Shown: positions 47,762-57,041 of the stretch, piece by piece
Position numbering within the stretch: position 1 is the stretch's first letter
Layout: each line of letters begins with the position of its first letter
Origin: Halorussus sp. MSC15.2
GTDB taxonomy: Archaea > Halobacteriota > Halobacteria > Halobacteriales > Haladaptataceae
Length of the DNA stretch: 64,000 bases
Assembly: GCF_010747475.1 (NCBI RefSeq)
Contig: NZ_VSLZ01000002.1
Location: forward strand, 434,001 to 498,000
Direction of reading: 5' to 3'
The notes under the pieces: generated by a model
Seen by the model: only the letters and a program-made list of their open reading frames with translations
Told to the model about the DNA's origin: nothing
The model's database searches: none
Translations under genes and position numbers: made by a program

Positions 47762-47935
47762 TTACTCGTCGTCCAGTACGGCGAGACCCTCTTTCAGTTC
47801 CGCGGGGAACTCGATGTCGCCGTCGACCTGTCCGGCGTTGATTTCGTGCGGGCCGATACCGTGGTCCCAGATTTCGTGGCCGCCGTACTCCTCCAGACCG
47901 AGGTCCGGCCGCCAGCCTCTGTCCTCGTGCGTCAT
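47762..47935 (-). CDS. 57-aa acidic protein, unknown function
   Basis: MTHEDRGWRPDLGLEEYGGH, then EIWDHGIGPHEINAGQVDGD and a C-terminal helix (PAELKEGLAVLDDE). Short, rich in Gly/His/Trp and acidic residues. Internal ATG at 47935 is preferred to longer starts because the upstream part runs across an AT-rich promoter-like stretch. Converges with the DyP-like gene. Confidence 0.5.
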   Translation of the reverse strand: MTHEDRGWRPDLGLEEYGGHEIWDHGIGPHEINAGQVDGDIEFPAELKEGLAVLDDE

Positions 47936-48023
47936 ACGATAGCACGCAACGAGCATCGACTTAGATGTTCTGCCGACCGACGAGGGGTGAATCGTTAAGG
48001 TGTTAGAACAACAACGTGAATAC

Positions 48024-48221
48024 ATGATTACTCGTCTGTTCGCGTGGCTCCGCTCCCGCGAGTCGTCCACCGATGGCGACGGAACTGTCTGGGACGCGAT
48101 TCCCTCGTGGCAGTACCGCGGCCGCCACAGCGAGTCCGGCGGCGCGACTCGCTACGAACAGGAGCGCGCCCTCGACGACGTGCAACGTCGTGCGGACGAA
48201 CTGGACGCCGAACGGCGCTGA
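48024..48221 (+). CDS. 65-aa hydrophilic protein, unknown function
   Basis: MITRLFAWLRSRESSTDGDG, then WDAIPSWQYRGRHSESGGAT and a charged C-terminal helix (YEQERALDDVQRRADELDAE). The N-terminal amphipathic helix could lie on the membrane. ATG at 48024 is the first reasonable start, 88 bases from the divergent 57-aa gene. Confidence 0.5.
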   Translation: MITRLFAWLRSRESSTDGDGTVWDAIPSWQYRGRHSESGGATRYEQERALDDVQRRADELDAERR

Positions 48222-48284
48222 GTCGCGGGCCGCCACGCGGCGTCGGGAAATCACGCCGATGTCACTCACGCCGGCGTTACGTGG

Positions 48285-48623
48285 TCACTCCGGCGGCGCG
48301 TTCGGCGGGCGTACGGCGTCGTCCTCGCGGAACGCCCCGGAGAAGAGGTCCACGTGGAGTCGGAGCAGTTCAGACTCGTCGAGTCCGGTCTCCGCGGACT
48401 GCTCGGCGAGCAGGGCCGCGAGTTCGTCGCTGGCCTCGTGTCGCACGGTCCGACCCTCCACGTCGAACGACACGTCGGTCGCGCCCGACACGAGGTGTTC
48501 GACTTCGAGCAGGGCCTGTTCGGCCTTGGTCTCGACGGCGTCCTCGCGGTCCATCATCCGGTTGTCGCCCCACTCCTCGGCCGCCTCGACGAAGCGGTCG
48601 CCGACCGTGAACTCGACGGTCAG
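48285..48623 (-). CDS. Small soluble protein, unknown function, start uncertain
   Basis: About 112 aa: LTVEFTVGDRFVEAAEEWGD, NRMMDREDAVETKAEQALLE, VSGATDVSFDVEGRTVRHEA, then DELAALLAEQSAETGLDESE and a Pro-rich tail. Codon use is good, but no ATG or GTG exists in frame where the protein should begin. The bases overlap the stop of the zinc-ribbon gene (TTCTGACC). One missing base near the GTG at 48628 would give a normal start, so this may be a sixth indel or an unusual CTG start. Confidence 0.5.
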   Translation of the reverse strand: MTVEFTVGDRFVEAAEEWGDNRMMDREDAVETKAEQALLEVEHLVSGATDVSFDVEGRTVRHEASDELAALLAEQSAETGLDESELLRLHVDLFSGAFREDDAVRPPNAPPE

Positions 48624-48769
48624 AACGACACCCCCGTTCGCTCGTCGGTGAACGCGGTCTTCCAGACGGACTGCTCCTCGCAGACCGGACACTCCCGGTG
48701 CAGCGGTCGCCCGTGGGCGTCGGCGAAGTCGGCCAGTTGGCCGCACGCCTCGCACTCGTAGTAGGTCAT
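48620..48769 (-). CDS. 49-aa zinc-ribbon protein
   Basis: MTYYECEACGQLADFADAHG then RECPVCEEQSVWKTAF: two CxxC knuckles 21 residues apart form a zinc ribbon. Likely binds DNA, RNA or protein. ATG at 48769 follows directly after the membrane-protein gene, and the next gene overlaps its stop, so the three are one operon. Confidence 0.65.
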   Translation of the reverse strand: MTYYECEACGQLADFADAHGRPLHRECPVCEEQSVWKTAFTDERTGVSF

Positions 48770-48770
48770 C

Positions 48771-49049
48771 TCACCGAACACCGCCGCGTTCGGGCGGGAA
48801 GGTGTCCGGCGTCGGTGACGACTCCGAGAGCGCGCCGTACAGCGCGGCCAGCAGGCCGATGAGACCGAGCATGACCAGCAGGCCGACAAGACCGCCGACC
48901 CACGTCGGGCCGACGGTACCGCCCCCGCCCGACCAGAAGGACGGAATCGCCTCGAACACCCTGAACACGTTCATCGCGACCCACGCGCCGAAGAGCAGGA
49001 CGCCAATCAGCAGTAGCGGTGCCTGTCGTCCCGCGGTTCGTAGACTCAT
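48771..49049 (-). CDS. 92-aa membrane protein with two TM helices
   Basis: MSLRTAGRQAPLLLIGVLLF (TM1) and GLVGLLVMLGLIGLLAALYG (TM2) around a Gly-rich periplasm-like loop (SFWSGGGGTVGPTW). ATG at 49049 is favoured over the longer start at 49076. First gene of the zinc-ribbon operon. No family assigned. Confidence 0.55.
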   Translation of the reverse strand: MSLRTAGRQAPLLLIGVLLFGAWVAMNVFRVFEAIPSFWSGGGGTVGPTWVGGLVGLLVMLGLIGLLAALYGALSESSPTPDTFPPERGGVR

Positions 49050-49092
49050 TTGAACCCCCGTGCGTCTCGTTACCACGCCGGGGGCTAAAAAA

Positions 49093-49839
49093 CTACTCCG
49101 CGGCGTCGGGACTCCGGTCCTCGGCGACCGACCACCCCGCCTTCTCGGCCGCCTCCGAGAGCGGGACGAACTCCCAGTCGGCGGTCTCCGCTATCTCCTC
49201 GTCCTCGCCCTCGACGCCGACGACCACCATGCGCTCGGCGTAGAACATCGAGCGCGGACCGATTCGAGCGAGGCGTTCGCCGGGACCGGCGCTCGACCCG
49301 TTGAAGAAGTCGAGGTCCACGTTCCGGTCGCGCTGGAACTTGTTGAGGACGTGGGCGGGGACGCGGCCGACGATGCCCACCCAGTCGGCCCACCCGTCGG
49401 CGTCGAGCGCGGCCGCGCCGAAGTTCGAGAGGCGCGTCGCGGCCGCGTAGGTGAACGCCAGCGTCATGTCGTCGGCCCCGCCGCCGTGGGGACCGGAGGC
49501 CGAGACCGGGTCGGGACCGTGTTCCTCGCTCGCGTCGCTGGACTCGACGCCAGCGCCAGCGCCGCCGGACGCCGTCGGAACGCCGACCGGTTTGTCGTCG
49601 TTCTCGCGCGGGACGCGGGGGACGGGGTCAGCGCCGTCCGCCTCCGCACCGTCCGCCTCCGAGTCGGAGGACGACGCCGAATCGGACGTCGATTCGGTCG
49701 CCGAGGTCCGGACCTCGGTCACGGCGTCCGGAGCGTCGTCGGGGTCGCCCTCCCCGCGCCAGAACCAGTCGCCGGGGTTCGGGGCGTCCTCGTCGGTCTC
49801 GCCTGCGTCGAGTTCGTCCAAATCGATTCTGTCGGTCAT
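49093..49839 (-). CDS. Haloarchaeal acidic protein, DUF7124-like
   Basis: 248 aa. First ~120 residues are an acidic Ser/Asp/Ala-rich linker (DAGETDEDAPNPGDWFWRGE is near the N-terminus). From about residue 123 a folded domain begins: DDMTLAFTYAAATRLSNFGA, ADWVGIVGRVPAHVLNKFQR, PRSMFYAERMVVVGVEGEDE, ending WEFVPLSEAAEKAGW. The domain looks conserved, and I recall a haloarchaeal DUF of this type but cannot confirm the number. Soluble, cytoplasmic. Function unknown. Confidence 0.6.
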   Translation of the reverse strand: MTDRIDLDELDAGETDEDAPNPGDWFWRGEGDPDDAPDAVTEVRTSATESTSDSASSSDSEADGAEADGADPVPRVPRENDDKPVGVPTASGGAGAGVESSDASEEHGPDPVSASGPHGGGADDMTLAFTYAAATRLSNFGAAALDADGWADWVGIVGRVPAHVLNKFQRDRNVDLDFFNGSSAGPGERLARIGPRSMFYAERMVVVGVEGEDEEIAETADWEFVPLSEAAEKAGWSVAEDRSPDAAE

Positions 49840-49989
49840 GGTCTGGAGTCGCGCCGTGGGGGACGCTATCTAGCCACAGTATCGACGCAGACGGGGTTAA
49901 GCCTGTCCCCGAGACGGCCGGACCGGAGTGAACTCGTCGCTCGCCGAGGGGTCAGCGTTTTCACCGATGGCGACGTGTCTCGGACCGAG

Positions 49990-50466
49990 ATGGGTCTGGC
50001 CGACCGGAACCGACCGAGGCAGATTCTCGGCGCTATCGCGGGCGGGGTCGTCGGGATGGCCGCGATGTCGATAGCCTTCGCGTTGCTCGAAGTCGAGACG
50101 CGCTACGAGGTGGGCATCTTCGCCGGTATCGCGCGGTTCGTGATGCTGCCCGGTAACCTGCTGTTCGGGTTCCTCGTCTTCGTCGCTTTCGGAGCGGTGG
50201 TCTGGCCGCTGTTGTTCGTCCTCTTCGAGGACCGCATTCCGGGCGGTCCCGACCCCGCGCGGCGGGGACTGGTGTTCGCCACGCTGCTCTGGGTGCTGTT
50301 CGCGCTCACCGGCAGCGGCGAGGTGACCGGCGCGACCCTGCTCATCTACGGCAGTCTGACGCTGGTCGGGCATCTCGCCTACGGGTTCATCCTCGGGGCG
50401 GTGTACGGTCGCATCCGCCCGGACTTCTCGGTGTCGGAGGTCCGGGAGAGTCGGGAGGTGCCGTGA
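49990..50466 (+). CDS. Membrane protein next to oxidase subunit I (DUF6789-like)
   Basis: 158 aa with four TM helices: IAGGVVGMAAMSIAFALLEV, MLPGNLLFGFLVFVAFGAVV, RRGLVFATLLWVLFALTGSG and LLIYGSLTLVGHLAYGFILG. Small four-helix proteins of this shape often lie beside haem-copper oxidase genes in haloarchaea and actinobacteria. ATG at 49990; it begins 50 bases before the oxidase gene on the same strand, so the two are likely co-transcribed and may assemble together. Confidence 0.7.
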   Translation: MGLADRNRPRQILGAIAGGVVGMAAMSIAFALLEVETRYEVGIFAGIARFVMLPGNLLFGFLVFVAFGAVVWPLLFVLFEDRIPGGPDPARRGLVFATLLWVLFALTGSGEVTGATLLIYGSLTLVGHLAYGFILGAVYGRIRPDFSVSEVRESREVP

Positions 50467-50515
50467 CGCCCCGTAGAGATACAAAGGTAAACGTCGAACC
50501 TCGCCACGAGTCGTA

Positions 50516-52255
50516 ATGTGGGGGTATCTGCTCGGACTCGCGGGAGTCGTGCTCGCGCTCGTCGCCGCCGGACTCGCCGTTCGCCGGGCGAGTTCCTCTC
50601 GGCCGATGGCCGACGGCGGATTTCTCACCGGCCGCGGAACCAGTTACGGGAAGGCGTTCGGCGTCGCCCGGTGGCTCACGACGCTCGACCACAAGGACAT
50701 CGGTCTGCTGTACATCGTCTTCGGCGTGGTCGCGGGGCTGTGGGGCGGCATCGACGCGATGATGATACGGACCGAGTTGGTGACGCCGCCCGCGGACGTC
50801 TGGGACGTGGAGACGTACAACGAACTGTTCACCACGCACGGCATCACGATGCTGTTCCTGTTCGTGACGCCCGTGTTCACCGGCATCGCGAACTACTTCG
50901 TTCCGCTGCTCGTCGGCGCGGACGACATGGCGTTCCCGCGCATCAACGCCATCGCGTTCTGGCTCCTCCCGCCGTCGCTGCTGTTCATCCGGGCGGGGCT
51001 GGTTACGGAAGTGCTGGCGAAGGTCCTGCAGGCCGGGGGACTGGTGGTGGAGGCGCTGTTCGCGCTCGAACCGCCCGCAATCGGGTGGACGATGTACACG
51101 CCGATGTCGATAGAGGTGGGGAACCCGCAGGTGGACGTGTTCCTGCTCGGACTCCACCTCTCGGGCGTCGCCACGACGATGGGCGCGATAAACCTCGTCG
51201 TCACCGTCTTCACCGAGCGCGCCGAGGACGTCGAGTGGGCCGACCTCGACATCTTCTCGTGGGCCATCGTCACGATGTCGGGTCTCATCCTGTTCGCGTT
51301 CCCCATCCTCGGGAGTACGCTCGTGATGCTCCTGCTCGACCGCAACTTCGGGACGACGTTCTTCCTGTCGCCCGGCGGCGGCCCCCTGCTCTACCAGCAC
51401 CTGTTCTGGTTCTTCGGCCATCCGGAGGTGTACATCATCGTCCTCCCCGCGTTCGGACTGATAAGCCTCATCCTGCCGAAGTTCGTCGGGCGGCGGCTGT
51501 TCGGGTTCACGTTCGTAGTCTATTCGACGCTGGCAATCGGCGTCCTGAGCTTCGGCGTCTGGGCGCACCACATGTTCACGACCGGCATCGACCCCCGGAT
51601 TCGGGCGTCGTTCATGGCGGTCTCCGTCGCCATCGCGGTGCCGAGCGCGGTCAAGGTGTTCAACTGGCTCGCGACCCTCTGGTACGGTCGAATCAGACTC
51701 ACCGCGCCCGTCATCTTCCTGCTCGGGGGCATCTCCATCTTCATCGTGGGCGGGGTGACGGGGGTCTTCCTCGCGTCGATACCGGTGGACCTCCTCGTCC
51801 ACGGGACATACTACGTGGTCGGCCACTTCCACCTCATCCTGATGGGCATCATCCCGTTCACGATGTTCGCGGCGAGTTACTACTGGTTCCCGCTGCTCAC
51901 CGGCCGGATGTACAACCGGCGACTGGCGAGGGTTCAGGCCGTCGTCACCATCGTGGGCGGGTTCGTCGCCTTCCTCCCGATGATGGTCCTCGGGATGGAG
52001 GGACTCCCGCGGCGCTACGCGCAGTATCCGCCGGGGTTCACGTTCCTCAATCAGGTCTCGACGCTCGGCGCGTACCTCATCGGCGCGGGCGTCGTGGTCT
52101 GGTTGTACAACGTCGCCCAGTCGCTCCGGGTCGGCCCGAGAGTCGAGGACGCCGACGTGTGGGACCTCAAGGAGACCGACCAGTTCAGTCGGGAGTGGCA
52201 GTGGTTCGAGCGTCGTCTGGAGGAGCGCCGGGGCGAGTTAGAGGGCGACGACTGA
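50516..52255 (+). CDS. Cytochrome c oxidase (haem-copper) subunit I
   Basis: 579 aa, 12 or more TM helices. Conserved ligands are visible: the low-spin haem His in TTHGITMLFLF, HPEVYIIVLPAFG with the Cu-B His and E286-type Glu, WAHHMFTTG with the Cu-B His pair, and HFHLILMG with both haem His. IAVPSAVKVFNWLATLW gives the K-channel Lys. This pattern is an A1-type oxidase that pumps protons while reducing O2 to water. The N-terminus has one extra hydrophobic helix (GYLLGLAGVVLALVAAGLAV). Subunit II is not nearby. Start ATG at 50516. Confidence 0.93.
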   Translation: MWGYLLGLAGVVLALVAAGLAVRRASSSRPMADGGFLTGRGTSYGKAFGVARWLTTLDHKDIGLLYIVFGVVAGLWGGIDAMMIRTELVTPPADVWDVETYNELFTTHGITMLFLFVTPVFTGIANYFVPLLVGADDMAFPRINAIAFWLLPPSLLFIRAGLVTEVLAKVLQAGGLVVEALFALEPPAIGWTMYTPMSIEVGNPQVDVFLLGLHLSGVATTMGAINLVVTVFTERAEDVEWADLDIFSWAIVTMSGLILFAFPILGSTLVMLLLDRNFGTTFFLSPGGGPLLYQHLFWFFGHPEVYIIVLPAFGLISLILPKFVGRRLFGFTFVVYSTLAIGVLSFGVWAHHMFTTGIDPRIRASFMAVSVAIAVPSAVKVFNWLATLWYGRIRLTAPVIFLLGGISIFIVGGVTGVFLASIPVDLLVHGTYYVVGHFHLILMGIIPFTMFAASYYWFPLLTGRMYNRRLARVQAVVTIVGGFVAFLPMMVLGMEGLPRRYAQYPPGFTFLNQVSTLGAYLIGAGVVVWLYNVAQSLRVGPRVEDADVWDLKETDQFSREWQWFERRLEERRGELEGDD

Positions 52256-52323
52256 GGCGAAGCTCCGCCTATTTTTGGCGAACCTAAAAGCTCAAATACA
52301 CGCCGACACAACCGACAGACAGC

Positions 52324-53088
52324 ATGGATAGAGACGTTGCGGACGCGAGTTCGGGCGGGTCCTCGGGGTCGGCGGAGTACACCTTCGACGACGTGAGCGT
52401 CGTCATGGGGACGTACAACGAGGAGGCCGCCATCGGCACCGTACTGGACGACGTGGAGCGCGTGACCAGGGGTCGCGCCGAGGTGGTCTGCGTCGATGGC
52501 TCGTCCGACCGGACGCCGGAAATCGCCCGCGAGAAGGGCGCTCACGTCGTCGAACAGGAACCGCAGGGCTACGGCGTGGCGGTTCGCGAGGCGCTGCTGA
52601 CGCCCGACCGGCCGGTTGTCGTGACCACCGACTGCGACGACACCTACCCGATGGAGCAACTGCCGGAGTTCCTCGACTGGATAAACGCGGGTCACGACGT
52701 GGTGAGCGGCGACCGACTCTACTGGGGCGCCGAGGCGATGCCGGACCTGAATCGGTGGGGGAACTACGCGTTCGCGGGACTGGCGAGCCTTCTAATGGGG
52801 GAACTCGTCCACGACACCACGACCGGGATGCGAGCGTACCGACGGGACGTAATCGAGGACATCGACTGGACAGAGAACACCGGACTCTCGGCGGAACTCC
52901 TGATTCGTCCGCTGATGCGGGGCTACGACGTGCGCGAGATTCCCATCGAGTACGACGAGCGCGCGGGCGAGACCAAGCTAAACCCTTTCACCGGCGGTCT
53001 CGCCATCGCTAAGTCCATCGTGACGGTCTGTCTCGAAGAGCGCCGGCGTCGAGCGTCCGAACCGCAAGCACCGCGGCGTCGACGGTGA
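52324..53088 (+). CDS. Dolichyl-phosphate hexosyltransferase-like GT2 glycosyltransferase
   Basis: 254 aa GT-A fold. VSVVMGTYNEEAAIGTVLDD is the nucleotide-sugar start, CVDGSSDRTPEIA the next strand, TTDCDDTYPMEQLPEFLDWI the DxD region, and TGMRAYRRDVIEDIDW with ENTGLSAELLIRPLMRG are typical of DPM1/AglJ-like enzymes. It has no TM helix, so it acts at the inner face of the membrane on a lipid phosphate, probably loading hexose for protein glycosylation. Start ATG at 52324; the first ~25 residues are a disordered Ser/Gly tail. An adjacent TATA-like stretch lies near 52292. Confidence 0.85.
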   Translation: MDRDVADASSGGSSGSAEYTFDDVSVVMGTYNEEAAIGTVLDDVERVTRGRAEVVCVDGSSDRTPEIAREKGAHVVEQEPQGYGVAVREALLTPDRPVVVTTDCDDTYPMEQLPEFLDWINAGHDVVSGDRLYWGAEAMPDLNRWGNYAFAGLASLLMGELVHDTTTGMRAYRRDVIEDIDWTENTGLSAELLIRPLMRGYDVREIPIEYDERAGETKLNPFTGGLAIAKSIVTVCLEERRRRASEPQAPRRRR

Positions 53089-53160
53089 CTGCCCGCGTAA
53101 TCCCTTCGCATCTAACCGGAAGCCCCCAGAGTTATTCCGCCTACTCGGGTATGTTACCGT

Positions 53161-54102
53161 ATGCCGACGGACATTCCCGGTATCCACCACGTCACGGCCA
53201 TCGCCAGCGACCCCAGCGAGAACCTCGACTTCTACACGCGGACGCTCGGACTCCGATTGGTCAAACAGAGCGTGAATCAGGACGACGTCTCGGTGTACCA
53301 CCTCTTCTACGGCGATTACGGCGGAAGCCCCGGAACGAGCATGACGTTCTTCCCCTACGAGGGCGCTCAGCAGGGCCGCGTGGGCACCGGACAGGTCGAT
53401 ACGACCGCGTTCCTGATTCCGGCCGACTCGGTCGATTACTGGGTCGAGCGATTGGCAGACGAGGGCGTCGAGACCGAGGACCCCCACGAACGGTTCGGGG
53501 ACACCGTGATTCCGTTTCGGGACCCCGACGGTCTGCCGCTCGAACTGGTCGCCCGCGAGGACGCCCCCGCGGGCGACCCGCCGGAGGGACCGGTCCCCGA
53601 GGAACACGCGATTCGGGGCTTCTTCGGCGTGACGCTCTCGCTGGAATCGGCCGAACCGACCGCCACGCTCCTGCAGACGATGGGATTCCGTGAGACCGAG
53701 AGCGAACACGACCGGCGGCGCTACGAGGCCGAGGGCGAACTGGGGTACGTGGTCGATATCCTCGAAGACCCGCAGGCACCACGCGGGCAACCCGGCGCGG
53801 GCACCGTCCACCACGTCGCGTTCCAAGTGACCGACGAGGACCAGTCGGCGTGGCGCGACGTGCTGATGGAACACGGACTCCGGCCGACCGAGATAATCGA
53901 CCGGAAGTGGTTCAGGTCGGTGTACGCCCGCACGAAGGGCGGCGTCCTCTTCGAGTTCGCCACGAAGGAACCGGGATACACGGTGGACGAAGACTTAGAG
54001 GAACTTGGCGAACGACTCGTCCTCCCGGAGTGGTTGGAGGACCGCCGCGACGAAATCGAGGCTGGACTTCCGGAGTTGACACCGGACCAGTCGGCCGAGT
54101 AG
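53161..54102 (+). CDS. Two-domain VOC-family ring-cleaving dioxygenase-like protein (MhqO-like)
   Basis: 313 aa with two glyoxalase/extradiol (VOC) domains. GIHHVTAIASDPSENLDFY, LGLRLVKQSVNQDDVSVYHLF and YGDYGGSPGTSMTFFP are diagnostic of the MhqA/MhqO ring-cleaving branch. GTVHHVAFQV and KGGVLFEFATKEPGYTVDED mark the second domain with its metal-ligand Glu. The metal triad appears intact (His in each HHV motif, Glu in FEF). In Bacillus these genes respond to quinones and electrophiles; a detoxifying role is inferred. Start ATG at 53161. Confidence 0.85.
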   Translation: MPTDIPGIHHVTAIASDPSENLDFYTRTLGLRLVKQSVNQDDVSVYHLFYGDYGGSPGTSMTFFPYEGAQQGRVGTGQVDTTAFLIPADSVDYWVERLADEGVETEDPHERFGDTVIPFRDPDGLPLELVAREDAPAGDPPEGPVPEEHAIRGFFGVTLSLESAEPTATLLQTMGFRETESEHDRRRYEAEGELGYVVDILEDPQAPRGQPGAGTVHHVAFQVTDEDQSAWRDVLMEHGLRPTEIIDRKWFRSVYARTKGGVLFEFATKEPGYTVDEDLEELGERLVLPEWLEDRRDEIEAGLPELTPDQSAE

Positions 54103-54173
54103 CGGACTGTCGGGGGAATTTGGGGAGCGGCGAGTCGGCCGAACGTTTATATCCGAGAACGGCACGAATCCGG

Positions 54174-54250
54174 CCCGGACGCATCGCGCGGTCGCTCGGA
54201 GTCGGTACCGGGGACCGCCAGTCCGTGTAGCCCGCCGGGGCCGAGCCAAA
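54174..54250 (+). ncRNA. Candidate structured ncRNA, copy B
   Basis: Second copy of the element at 23917-23999. The hairpin spans 54176-54225: CGGAC/GTCCG, GCGGTC/GACCGC and CTCGG/CCGGG with an AGTCGGTA loop. A clear TATA box TTTATAT (54146-54152) is 30 bases before the hairpin, so the RNA should begin at or near its first base. GAGCCAAATT follows, as GAGCCAATT follows copy A. Sits between convergent VOC and NUDIX genes, the same gene arrangement as copy A. Confidence 0.6.
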
Positions 54251-54291
54251 TTCGGGACACGAGAGATAACGTCACGGAAGTAGAACCAGCG

Positions 54292-54810
54292 TCAGCAGTG
54301 TCGGTGCAGAATGTCCGCGTGTTCACACTCGTCGGGCACCGAGTCGAACCACGCGGCGTCGGCTATCTCCGCGTCGTCTCGCCCGAGGTCGTCGCCGAGC
54401 GAGGCGTCGTCGGACCGCGCCTCGAAGACCGCGAAGTAGCCGGAGACTCCTGATTTCTCCGCCTCCGACGCCCCGCGGAACTCGTCGGCCACGAACGTCT
54501 GCTCGGAGACCTCTAGCGGTCGCTCGACGACCGCGTCGAGACCCGTCTCCTCGCGGACCTCGCGCACGACCGCCTCTCGGAGCGATTCGCCGCGTTCGAC
54601 GTCGCCACCGGGGAGCACCCAGCCGTCGCTCCACCGGTTCCGGACGAGAGCGACTCGGTCGTCGCCGTCCCGGACGAGCGCGCCGACCCAGCGGTCGGAC
54701 CCCGCTTCGACGTTTTCGCGCACCGCCTCGAACGCCTCGCTGTCGAGCGGAATCGTCTCCGCGCTGGTCGCAACGTCGTCGCGGTCAGAGAGTCGGTCGA
54801 GTTCGTCCAT
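54292..54810 (-). CDS. NUDIX hydrolase
   Basis: 172 aa. The Nudix box is complete: [20 protein letters not shown] followed by ETGL (Gx5Ex7REUxEExGU). An N-terminal helix (residues ~1-35) precedes the fold, and [18 protein letters not shown] is the strand before the box. It hydrolyses a nucleoside diphosphate linked to some moiety X; the substrate is not known. Start ATG at 54810. Confidence 0.9.
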   Translation of the reverse strand: MDELDRLSDRDDVATSAETIPLDSEAFEAVRENVEAGSDRWVGALVRDGDDRVALVRNRWSDGWVLPGGDVERGESLREAVVREVREETGLDAVVERPLEVSEQTFVADEFRGASEAEKSGVSGYFAVFEARSDDASLGDDLGRDDAEIADAAWFDSVPDECEHADILHRHC

Positions 54811-54838
54811 CTGCGGGCGAGTTCTCGTGGACGGGGTT

Positions 54839-57025
54839 TCAGGTTTCTGCCCCGGACCCGGGACTCGTCCGAACGGTCGCGTTGCCGCTCCCCGCCCCGA
54901 GGACCGACTGGTTCGCGCGCAGGGCCGTCTCCATCCGAATGCCGTCGGGCATCGAGTCCTCGACGTAGGCGGCCGCGCCGTTGCAGTCGTCCGGGACGAG
55001 ACAGACCTCTCGATAGGGCGAGAGCGCGACGACCGACCCCCCAGCCTGCTGTACCGGGAGTTCGAGTCGATAGGAAAACCCGCCCGCGGCGTCGCTGACG
55101 AACACCTGCACGACGATTTCGTCCTCGCGGCCGACCGGAACCGTCGCGTTATCGCCGACCGTCGTCACGCCGGGGCCGACGAACCGGGCCGTCCCGTTCC
55201 CCACGCGGAGGGCCACCGAGAGGTTCGATGGCGTCCCCTCGACCGCGTAGTAGGCGGACTCGCTCCCCGTGGAGACGCGGGCCGACACGCTCTCGGCGTA
55301 GTCGGGGACCGCGAGCGTGGCGTTCAGCGTCAGGCGTTCGCCCCGAACCGCCCGAACTCGGTCGAGCGTCGGGTCCACCGACCCGCCGTAGGCGGGCGTC
55401 CACTCGCCGCGGTACCCGTAGCGGTAGTAGGTACGGTTCGGATACGCCGCGACCACGTCGATGTCGTCGGGACCGTCCGACAGCGCGTACACCGTCTCCC
55501 CGTCGAATCCGGGGTCGTTCCGGAGGTGCTGGAACGGATGGTTGAGCCAGTCGCCGTACGGCGTCGGGAGGAACACCACTGCGTTCGAGAGGTGGCGCTG
55601 CTCGAACGGTTGGTAGGCCCGCTCGTACTCGGCCGTAATCTCGGCGTTCTCCGCGACGGTCGGCGCGAGGACGCCCGCCGTCGCGCCCGCGAGCAGGAGG
55701 ACGCCCGCGAGCGCGAGCGACCGGCCGACCACCTGCGGGCGCTCGACTCGCTCGCCCGCGAGCGTACGCACGCGGTCCAAGGCGAGGAGCGCGCCGCGGG
55801 CCACGAACGCCGCGGTCGGCACGAGCAGGTCGAAGTGGTAGTACGGTCCGAGCGTGGCCACCAGACCGTCGTCGGGGTTCGCCAGCGACCCGAGGAGGTT
55901 GAGGTTCCCCCAGAAGTAGACGTTCCCCGCGACGACAGAGAGGAACAGTCCCGCGAGGACGGCCGTCGCCTGCGCGTCGGTGAACTCGGCCGACCAGTCG
56001 GGCGAGACGCGGCGGAGGAAGGTGCCGACTCCGACCGCCGCGAGGAGCGCGCCGACCGGACCGCCGACGACCCACTCGGTGAACAGCAGCGTCACTACCT
56101 CGGCGTTGGCTCGGAGCGCCAGCGCCGGCGTGTAGTTGCGCGCGTAGCCCAGAATCTCGCGGTGACCGAAGCCGAGACCGTCCCGCGGCGCGAAGGCCTC
56201 GTAGGGGAACGTCCACGGCGACCCCGTCACCGCGGCGTTGTACCCGAGGGCGACCGCGACGCCCGCGAGACCGCCGAGCGCGGTCAGCGAGAGTCGCACC
56301 GTCCGCACGTCACGCCACGCGCGACGGAGCGACTGGAGGATATTGCCACGCACCACCGAAAAAGGACCGACCGCCAGCGAGTACAGCGCGTGGACGAGGA
56401 ACGGGACCGCGAACAGCACCGCGGTGTAGGGTCGCGCGAAGAACGCCGCGCCGATTGCGAGACCGGCCAGCAGGGCGTACCCGTACGTCGCACGCGTGCC
56501 CCCGCCGGGGTCCGCTTCGGTCCGAGCGCTCCGGAAGTACGCGAACGCGAACAGCAGGTTCCAGAACGTCGTCGGCGCGTAGGGGAGGAACACCGACGAG
56601 TCTATCAGGAACAGCGGCGACGCGAGCAGGAGCGTCCCCGCCAGCAGTCCGGTCCGGCGGTCGAACGCCTCGGTGGTGAGCGCAATCGTCAGCGCCACGT
56701 TCGCCGCGGCGATTGCGACGAGCGAGAGTCGAGCGCTCCCGAGTAGTTTCCCGACCGCGAACATCGCCGCGGGGACCGGCGCGTACTTCGGATAGAGGCG
56801 ACCGCCGTCGCTGACGAAGAACCACGGTCGGAACGACTCCGGGACCGGCGGGAACAGCGACAGTTTACCCTCCAGTAGCATCGCTGCCTGTTGGAGGTAG
56901 ACCGCCTCGTCGTGGTTGGTCGTGTGGTACGGGAACAGTTCCGTGGCGACGAGAAAAACAACGGCCGCCGCCAACGCGGCGAGCAGCGCGGAGAGGAGAC
57001 GGAATCGCTCGCGGTTCATCGACAT
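54839..57025 (-). CDS. GT-C (GT39-like) integral membrane glycosyltransferase
   Basis: 728 aa. About a dozen TM helices in the first ~475 residues, with the GT-C acidic motif in the first outer loop ([19 protein letters not shown]) and [17 protein letters not shown]. The last ~250 residues form a soluble beta-rich domain ([39 protein letters not shown]) outside the cell. It resembles dolichyl-phosphate-mannose-type protein mannosyltransferase and ArnT relatives that use a lipid-linked sugar. Start ATG at 57025, or 57019. It begins 16 bases after the iron ABC ATPase stop, so it is the last gene of that operon. Confidence 0.75.
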   Translation of the reverse strand: MSMNRERFRLLSALLAALAAAVVFLVATELFPYHTTNHDEAVYLQQAAMLLEGKLSLFPPVPESFRPWFFVSDGGRLYPKYAPVPAAMFAVGKLLGSARLSLVAIAAANVALTIALTTEAFDRRTGLLAGTLLLASPLFLIDSSVFLPYAPTTFWNLLFAFAYFRSARTEADPGGGTRATYGYALLAGLAIGAAFFARPYTAVLFAVPFLVHALYSLAVGPFSVVRGNILQSLRRAWRDVRTVRLSLTALGGLAGVAVALGYNAAVTGSPWTFPYEAFAPRDGLGFGHREILGYARNYTPALALRANAEVVTLLFTEWVVGGPVGALLAAVGVGTFLRRVSPDWSAEFTDAQATAVLAGLFLSVVAGNVYFWGNLNLLGSLANPDDGLVATLGPYYHFDLLVPTAAFVARGALLALDRVRTLAGERVERPQVVGRSLALAGVLLLAGATAGVLAPTVAENAEITAEYERAYQPFEQRHLSNAVVFLPTPYGDWLNHPFQHLRNDPGFDGETVYALSDGPDDIDVVAAYPNRTYYRYGYRGEWTPAYGGSVDPTLDRVRAVRGERLTLNATLAVPDYAESVSARVSTGSESAYYAVEGTPSNLSVALRVGNGTARFVGPGVTTVGDNATVPVGREDEIVVQVFVSDAAGGFSYRLELPVQQAGGSVVALSPYREVCLVPDDCNGAAAYVEDSMPDGIRMETALRANQSVLGAGSGNATVRTSPGSGAET

Positions 57026-57041
57026 CGCCTGCGACGCCGGT

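Noticed and set aside
54827-56746. 639-codon plus-strand frame opposite the GT-C glycosyltransferase
   Set aside because: Extremely Arg/Glu-rich mirror of the membrane helices on the other strand; not a gene.
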